Assembly: GCF_004362145.1 (NCBI RefSeq)
Contig: NZ_SNXC01000010.1
Location: 186,001 to 250,000 of the forward strand
Length of the DNA stretch: 64,000 nt
Reading direction: 5' to 3'
From: Marinomonas balearica
GTDB lineage: Bacteria > Pseudomonadota > Gammaproteobacteria > Pseudomonadales > Marinomonadaceae
The notes beneath the pieces were generated by a model, which was not told where the DNA came from, ran no database searches, and was given only the letters and a program-made list of their open reading frames with translations. Position numbers and translations under genes: made by a program. Positions 59,093-64,000 of this stretch are shown here, piece after piece. Within the stretch, counting starts at the first letter, position 1. Each line of letters begins with the position of its first letter.

Positions 59093-59476
59093 TCAGAGGG
59101 TGTTTTTCTTTAGGCTTTTAATTAGGAGTGTGATTGCGAGAACTAAAACCACACCAACGCCGTCGGCAAAGAAATCGAGCCATTCACCATATCGATTTAC
59201 GTAGGGTTGTATCAACTCAATAATACCGCCCCAAAGAATCATAAACATGGCGTAGGCGAGAAATCGCCTAAACGGCCCGAAGCAAGAGAGCAGCGCCCAC
59301 CCACCAAAACCAACGATATGATGTAGCTTATCGCCTCCAGGAACCGGAGGAAGTTCATCAGCGGGCAAAAGAGTGGCAAATGAGATGATGAGAAAACCAA
59401 GACAAAACCCTAAGCTTTGCACTCTTGGTGAACTCATCAAACGTAATATTGTCTTTGTCATACCACTCTGCTTCAT
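59093..59476 (-). CDS. VanZ-like membrane protein
   Basis: Small membrane protein of 127 residues with about four helices. After helix 1 comes LPADELPPVPGGDKLHHIVGFGGWALL with the D-K-x-x-H pattern typical of VanZ-like proteins; ELIQPYVNRYGEWLDFFADGVGV is the second conserved element. Members are named after the teicoplanin-resistance protein but mostly have unknown roles. The start could also be the ATG five codons later (MTKTILRL), which has GAG close upstream. It lies just after dbpA on the same strand. Confidence 0.82.
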   Translation of the reverse strand: MKQSGMTKTILRLMSSPRVQSLGFCLGFLIISFATLLPADELPPVPGGDKLHHIVGFGGWALLSCFGPFRRFLAYAMFMILWGGIIELIQPYVNRYGEWLDFFADGVGVVLVLAITLLIKSLKKNTL

Positions 59477-59505
59477 GCTTATGCGTGTTTGGCGTGCCGC
59501 TGTAC

Positions 59506-60888
59506 TTATCGTAAAACGCGAGACTTAATAGTACGGCCTTTAATCTTTTTGTCAGAAAGAGACTTCACAATTTTTCTAGCCAGATTCGCTTGAACCGCAA
59601 CGTAGGCTTGAAAATCGTAAATGTCGATCTTACCAACAGCGCTTTTCTCTAACCCCAATCCTGCCGTTAACGCGCCTAGAATATCACCCGGTCTAAGTTT
59701 GTTTTTTCGGCCTGCGTCGAAAGCAATGGTCGCCATTTCAGGAGCCAGAGAGTAAGACGAAGGTGTTTCCGGAAGATCAATGAACTCAGGTGTAATGTTA
59801 AAGCGTTCAATAATGCCGTTCAGCTTGTAGTCATCTTTGTCTGTAATAAAGCTAATCGCTTGCCCTGAATGCCCAGCTCGGCCTGTTCTTCCTATGCGGT
59901 GAGTGTGAACATCGATATCACGCGTGGTATCGAAGTTTACAACCAGATCAATTTCCTTAACGTCGATGCCGCGAGCCGCCACGTCAGTCGCCACTAAGAT
60001 GCAGGCACTCTTATTTGAAAATCGAACCAATACTTGATCGCGTTGTTTTTGTTCCAAATCACCGTGAATGGCGACAGTGCTAACGCTTTGGTCATTGAGA
60101 AAATCGGCAACATCCTGAGTGTCTGCTTTGGTATTACAGAATACGATTGCTTGTCGTGGGCCAAAATAAGCCAACGAGTCGAGTAAGGTCTCGTACTTTT
60201 GCGCTTTTCCAGTGCGAGCGAAGAACTGTTTTATATCAGGTTTTAAATCGCTCTCAATGTCAATTTCGATCTGAATAGGGTTGTTTTGAAACTCGCGACT
60301 GATTTCTTCGATATTGTCGCCATATGTAGCACTGAAGAGCAATGTTTGACGTGTTTTAGGTGTTTCACAAACAACATCACGAATACTGTCGACAAAACCC
60401 ATGTCTAACATTCGGTCAGCTTCATCTAAAACCAGAGTGTTTAGATGTTGCAGTGAAAGTGTGCGTTTTCTGAGATGCTCCAACAACCGTCCCGGTGTGC
60501 CTACAACGATATGTGCGCCGTGCTCAAGGGAACCAATTTGAGGTCCAAAAGGCATTCCTCCACAAAGTGTGAGAACTTTGATGTTGTTCATGAAGCGGGC
60601 AACTCGACGAATCTCTTTTGATACTTGATCGGCAAGTTCACGAGTTGGGCACATAATCAATGCTTGAGTAGAGAAGTAACGAGGATTGATTCGAAGAAGT
60701 AGGCCAATCGCAAAAGCGAGAGTTTTACCGCTTCCTGTTTGGGCTTGAGCCAGAACATCTTTTCCTTCCAGCATGTCTGGCAAACACTGTTCTTGAACAG
60801 GGGTGAAGCCTTTAAATCCCATATCTCCGAGAAGTTTTGTGAGTTCGGTGGGCAAAGCGAGTGGTAAGGAATGAGAGAAGTTCGACAC
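59506..60888 (-). CDS. dbpA: ATP-dependent RNA helicase DbpA
   Basis: DEAD-box helicase for 50S ribosome assembly, activated by hairpin 92 of 23S rRNA. The 460-residue protein has motif I AQTGSGKT, motif Ia PTRELADQV, DEAD in VLDEADRMLDMGF, SAT in LLFSATYG, and HRIGRTGRAG near residue 335. The C-terminal ~75 residues (KLRPGDILGALTAGLGL, DIYDFQAYVAV) form the DbpA RNA-binding domain, which separates it from RhlE/SrmB-type proteins. The ATG start gives the usual FSHSLPLALP N-terminus. Confidence 0.95.
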   Translation of the reverse strand: MSNFSHSLPLALPTELTKLLGDMGFKGFTPVQEQCLPDMLEGKDVLAQAQTGSGKTLAFAIGLLLRINPRYFSTQALIMCPTRELADQVSKEIRRVARFMNNIKVLTLCGGMPFGPQIGSLEHGAHIVVGTPGRLLEHLRKRTLSLQHLNTLVLDEADRMLDMGFVDSIRDVVCETPKTRQTLLFSATYGDNIEEISREFQNNPIQIEIDIESDLKPDIKQFFARTGKAQKYETLLDSLAYFGPRQAIVFCNTKADTQDVADFLNDQSVSTVAIHGDLEQKQRDQVLVRFSNKSACILVATDVAARGIDVKEIDLVVNFDTTRDIDVHTHRIGRTGRAGHSGQAISFITDKDDYKLNGIIERFNITPEFIDLPETPSSYSLAPEMATIAFDAGRKNKLRPGDILGALTAGLGLEKSAVGKIDIYDFQAYVAVQANLARKIVKSLSDKKIKGRTIKSRVLR

Positions 60889-60973
60889 GATGTTTTGACT
60901 CAGGTTGTTAGCAATCGCGCCATCATACCAGAGCCATACATTAATGTACTCAGATTATCTAAATTAGACGACG

Positions 60974-61909
60974 TTAAAGCCGTCCTTTTACATCTAAATA
61001 GTCTTTTAGTTGCTGCCAAAAATGCAGCAGGTTGCTGTTTTGATTACTTTTGTCTCGATACAATCGGAGTTCTAATGGAATGTGCCAATTTTCATCGCCT
61101 GCCAGCGCGACTTTGCCGTAGGTTAATGTATCTGAGAGCAAACTCGCTGGAATCCAGCCAATACCGTACCCTTCTTTGACTAACGCTTTTACACTGACAG
61201 AGTTGTAGTTTTCAGTGAGTGTTTCTAACTGAGGCATGTCTCGCTGTCGTTGCAGATGGTGCTGGATCACAGGGTGTAAGAATGAGTTCTCATAATAGCC
61301 AATATAAGGAAGAGGGCGTTTTTTAGAACCGGGTAGCTCAAATTTGGCTTCGCCGTTTGAATCCGCTGCGCTGATTGGAAGTAATGCCTCTCGACCGACA
61401 ACCAAATAGTCAAATTGGTCTTCATCAATTTCTCTAAAAAAGTCGATGGCGGGATGCCAAAAACACAGCATTAAATCCGATTGTTTGTCTTTTATCGAAT
61501 TGATGAAATCAATGCCAATCCACGAGCTTGATTTCATATTGACGTCCATCGAGATGTCGATGTCATGACAAAATGGCTCTAGCGACTCTTTATAGAAACT
61601 TAAAAACAATGTTTGTGTCGTCACAAAGCTAATGCGAGACTCTTCCAGCTGCTTTATTTCCTGACACTTTTCTTTCGTATCACGAATTTGTCGAGTGATC
61701 AGCTCAGCGCTCTGTAAGAAGACTTCTCCAGCAGGCGTCAGAGACAGCGGCAGCGTATTCCTGTCTATCAGTGTGACTTTCATTTCTTCTTCTAGAAGTT
61801 TGATGCGTCGACTGAAGGTAGGCTGAGTTACATTCTGTTCGTCCGCAGCTCTCGAAAAATGTCGGGTTTTTGCCAGTGCAATGTAATCTTCAAGCCATCT
61901 TATTTCCAT
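60974..61909 (-). CDS. LysR-family regulator, HypT-like
   Basis: Regulator of 311 residues. The N-terminal winged helix is W-L-E-D-Y-I-A-L-A then FSRAADEQNVTQPTFSRRIKLLEEE. The effector domain has LLPISAADSNGEAKFEL and GYGIGWIPASLL. The closest protein I recognise is E. coli HypT (YjiE), the hypochlorite-responsive regulator with a methionine switch; both share the ARNFSQAA-type helix and the GEALF-type region. Similarity is family level and does not prove the same signal. It lies behind the peptide ABC genes on the same strand and before dbpA. Confidence 0.85.
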   Translation of the reverse strand: MEIRWLEDYIALAKTRHFSRAADEQNVTQPTFSRRIKLLEEEMKVTLIDRNTLPLSLTPAGEVFLQSAELITRQIRDTKEKCQEIKQLEESRISFVTTQTLFLSFYKESLEPFCHDIDISMDVNMKSSSWIGIDFINSIKDKQSDLMLCFWHPAIDFFREIDEDQFDYLVVGREALLPISAADSNGEAKFELPGSKKRPLPYIGYYENSFLHPVIQHHLQRQRDMPQLETLTENYNSVSVKALVKEGYGIGWIPASLLSDTLTYGKVALAGDENWHIPLELRLYRDKSNQNSNLLHFWQQLKDYLDVKGRL

Positions 61910-61991
61910 AGGGTGGCTCCTTGCGACAAAACACAGGTGTTAGTGCGCTTTTTATCTATTGCGTCGATTGACGGTTTAGTTGATGTCACGA

Positions 61992-63008
61992 TCATGAAGT
62001 TTGATCCTCTTCATGTACATGGCACGCAATACTTGAACCGTCTTTCTGTTTTTTCATGATGGGAGGCTCAGAAAAGCAACGGGGTGTTGCATCTGGACAG
62101 CGTGCTTGAAAAACACAGCCAATGGGTTTTTCCATCGGAGTTGGAACTTCACCGCTCAGCCTAATCAGTTCAGGCGCATTTGTATCCAATCGAGGGATGG
62201 CGGAGAGAAGCGCCTTGGTATAAGGGTGTTTAGGGGCTGAAAATAACGTTTCTCTAGAGGCAAGCTCGCATACTTTACCGAGGTACATTACAGCAACGCG
62301 TGTGGCAAAGTGTTCTACGACGGCCAAATCGTGCGTGATAAATAAATAAGTCAGGTCCTGTTCTTCTTGTTTATCCATCATGAGGTTTAACACCTGAGCC
62401 TGAACGGACACATCCAGTGCAGCCAGAGGCTCGTCGGCGACAATAAACTCAGGTTCCACAGATAATGCTCTCGCGAGAGAAATCCGTTGGCGTTGCCCAC
62501 CGGAAAACTCGTGAGGATATCGATCCATCGCATCGGCATACAGCCCGACAGAATTCAGCAAACCCTCAATTTTTTCGTCGATGTTGCGTCGCTTCATTTG
62601 CGGATTATGAAATGAAATCGCTTCCCGTAGTGTTTGGTAAACGGTCATCCTTGGGTTTAATGAAGCATAGGGGTTTTGAAATACCATTTGCATTCGACGG
62701 CGGTACAACAGTCGCTGGTTATCATCTAAATGATCAATTCTATCGTTTAGATAGTGAATCTCACCCGAAGTGGGGGGCGTTAAGCCCATTAACGTGCGAG
62801 CCAGTGTGGATTTACCGCACCCTGTTTCACCGACGACGCAAAGCGTTTCACCCTTTAGGATCGTGAGGTTGACACCATTAAGCGCATACACACTTTCTTG
62901 TTGACGCTGAAACTTGCCTTTATTAAAACGAAAGGGGCTAAAGATCCCTTTGTCCTTGGTAAATGTCTTTTCCAAATGGCTGATCTGCACGAGAGGTATT
63001 TGCGTCAT
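61992..63008 (-). CDS. Peptide/nickel-type ABC transporter ATPase (DppF/OppF-like)
   Basis: ATPase of 338 residues. Walker A is GETGCGKST, the ABC signature is FSGGQRQR, Walker B is FIVADEPLAALD, and the switch His is in FITHDLAV. The C-terminal oligopeptide extension with cysteines (GCVFQARCPDATPRC) marks the Dpp/Opp/Nik family. It overlaps the partner ATPase gene by four bases. Permeases and the binding protein should lie to the right of the window. Substrate (dipeptide, oligopeptide or other) cannot be decided. Confidence 0.92.
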   Translation of the reverse strand: MTQIPLVQISHLEKTFTKDKGIFSPFRFNKGKFQRQQESVYALNGVNLTILKGETLCVVGETGCGKSTLARTLMGLTPPTSGEIHYLNDRIDHLDDNQRLLYRRRMQMVFQNPYASLNPRMTVYQTLREAISFHNPQMKRRNIDEKIEGLLNSVGLYADAMDRYPHEFSGGQRQRISLARALSVEPEFIVADEPLAALDVSVQAQVLNLMMDKQEEQDLTYLFITHDLAVVEHFATRVAVMYLGKVCELASRETLFSAPKHPYTKALLSAIPRLDTNAPELIRLSGEVPTPMEKPIGCVFQARCPDATPRCFSEPPIMKKQKDGSSIACHVHEEDQTS

Positions 63009-64000
63009 AGTAAGCCCTCCTGTGCATTACGTTCTTCTTCTAACATTTCCTCAATCATGAAACAGGAAACGGTTGAGATTCCGCTATGAATAAACTCAGG
63101 TTGCTGATCCTTACATTTTTCCATCGCGTATGGGCAACGATTATGAAACGCGCAGCCGCTTGGGCGGTCTGCCAGTGAAGGCATGCTCCCTTTAATTTGA
63201 TTGAGTCTTTGTCCGGGTAATGCCATTTGAGGTAAAGCATTTAAAAGTCCCTGTGTATAGGGATGTTGCGGATCGTTGATCAGCTCTAATGTGGGGCCTT
63301 CTTCAACGATTCGACCTGCGTACATGACGAGGGTACGCTCGGCGACTTTCGAAACAATGCCTAAATCATGACTGATCAAAATTAAGGCTACGTCGTTCTT
63401 TTTGCAAATCTCAAGCAACAGCTGAAGAATCTCTGCTTGAATCGTAACATCGAGAGCGGTAGTTGGCTCATCGGCAATGATAACGTCTGGATTGAGCAGT
63501 AATATCGCGGCAATGATCACGCGCTGTCTCATTCCGCCCGAGAGTTCATGCGGATACTGATTAAAACGCCTTTCAGGAGAGGCGATTTGTACCGACAAGA
63601 GCTTTTCAATTGCGATGTTTTTCGCATCACGATACGTAATGTTCGTGTGACTTTTTATTGCTTCAACGAGTTGTTGTCCAATGGTAAGGACTGGGTTAAG
63701 AGTCATCATAGGGTCTTGAAAAATCATCGCAATCCGTTTGCCTCGGATTTCCTGCATCTGACGACGATTGAGACCGATAATTTCCTTCTTATTTAATTTG
63801 ATGGAACCAGACTGTATATAACCAGGTTTGCTAATAAGATTAACAATGGAAAAGCCAAGAATGGATTTTCCTGCGCCGGATTCGCCAACGAATGCGATTC
63901 TTTCGCCTCGATCTAATGAGAAGCTGACGTCCATCAAGGCAGGCAGTTCCTGTTTTCCTAAACGGAATGCCACATTCAGATTTTTAACTGTTAATAAGCT
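63005..64000 (-). CDS. Peptide/nickel-type ABC transporter ATPase (DppD/OppD-like), 5' end missing
   Basis: Partner ATPase, cut by the right edge: the frame continues as SLLTVKNLNVAFRLG to the last base, so the GTG at 63973 is not the start. Walker A is GESGAGKS, signature is LSGGMRQR, Walker B is DVIIADEPTTALD, and the His loop is LISHDLG. The C-terminus has the Dpp/Opp-type cysteine cluster (CAFHNRCPYAMEKC). The four-base overlap with the next ATPase gene indicates co-translation. Probably only about three residues are missing. Confidence 0.93.
   Translation of the reverse strand, partial: SLLTVKNLNVAFRLGKQELPALMDVSFSLDRGERIAFVGESGAGKSILGFSIVNLISKPGYIQSGSIKLNKKEIIGLNRRQMQEIRGKRIAMIFQDPMMTLNPVLTIGQQLVEAIKSHTNITYRDAKNIAIEKLLSVQIASPERRFNQYPHELSGGMRQRVIIAAILLLNPDVIIADEPTTALDVTIQAEILQLLLEICKKNDVALILISHDLGIVSKVAERTLVMYAGRIVEEGPTLELINDPQHPYTQGLLNALPQMALPGQRLNQIKGSMPSLADRPSGCAFHNRCPYAMEKCKDQQPEFIHSGISTVSCFMIEEMLEEERNAQEGLL

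Overview
The window looks like chromosome of a marine, heterotrophic gammaproteobacterium of the Oceanospirillales type; a Marinomonas-like genome is my best guess. This is inferred from moderate-to-low GC, the rnfA/metG/apbC neighbourhood, a gammaproteobacterial fadBA pair and many c-di-GMP proteins. It cannot be proved from the window. Most of it is ordinary core and accessory metabolism. I saw no prophage, CRISPR array, rRNA or tRNA. The only mobile-element candidate is a 138-bp element with 14-bp inverted ends after apbC.

Layout. 0-6 kb: start of rnfA (minus), metG (minus), apbC/mrp, dcd and a CobW-type GTPase with a His-Asp repeat tail. 6-19.3 kb: a fatty-acid oxidation region with an acyl-CoA dehydrogenase of the DmdC-like type, an SCP2 protein, an acyl-CoA ligase, a crotonase, then etfBA and fadBA. 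A DUF3015/DUF4105 envelope pair sits in the middle. 19.4-26 kb: a tripartite tricarboxylate transporter (tctCBA), its TctD/TctE two-component system and an orphan periplasmic binding protein overlapping the kinase gene. 26-33 kb: a Bcr/CflA-type efflux pump, a GAF-EAL protein with a damaged active site, a heparanase-like GH79 enzyme, a DUF3422 protein and an anti-sigma factor without a sigma partner. 33-37 kb: trpBA with a divergent TetR regulator and a clear operator, then a PEP-mutase/isocitrate-lyase superfamily enzyme.

37-49 kb: a soluble hybrid histidine kinase (PAS-PAS-PAS-HisKA-HATPase-REC-HPt) whose third PAS has the haem-ligand pattern of FixL, followed after 2-3 bases by an HD-GYP response regulator. 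Then come a second Bcr/CflA pump, an unknown protein, a NasR-like NIT-ANTAR antiterminator, a Tat-exported intradiol dioxygenase-like lipoprotein, a GNAT enzyme, and an Ada-AlkA fusion overlapped by a separate methyltransferase. 49-59 kb: purine catabolism (xdhA, xdhB, guaD), a periplasmic solute-binding protein paired with a membrane GGDEF-EAL protein, and a glycerate 2-kinase. 59-64 kb: VanZ-like protein, DbpA helicase, a HypT-like LysR regulator and two peptide-type ABC ATPases, the last cut by the window edge.

How they fit together. The 6-19 kb genes can activate acyl chains, run beta-oxidation and pass electrons to ETF. The TctDE system probably controls tctCBA through an 11-bp direct repeat upstream of tctC. 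Purine breakdown to glyoxylate would feed glycerate, which the glycerate kinase could return to central metabolism. At least three separate modules touch c-di-GMP: GAF-EAL, FixL-like kinase/HD-GYP, and binding protein/GGDEF-EAL. The last two are the most interesting sensory systems here.
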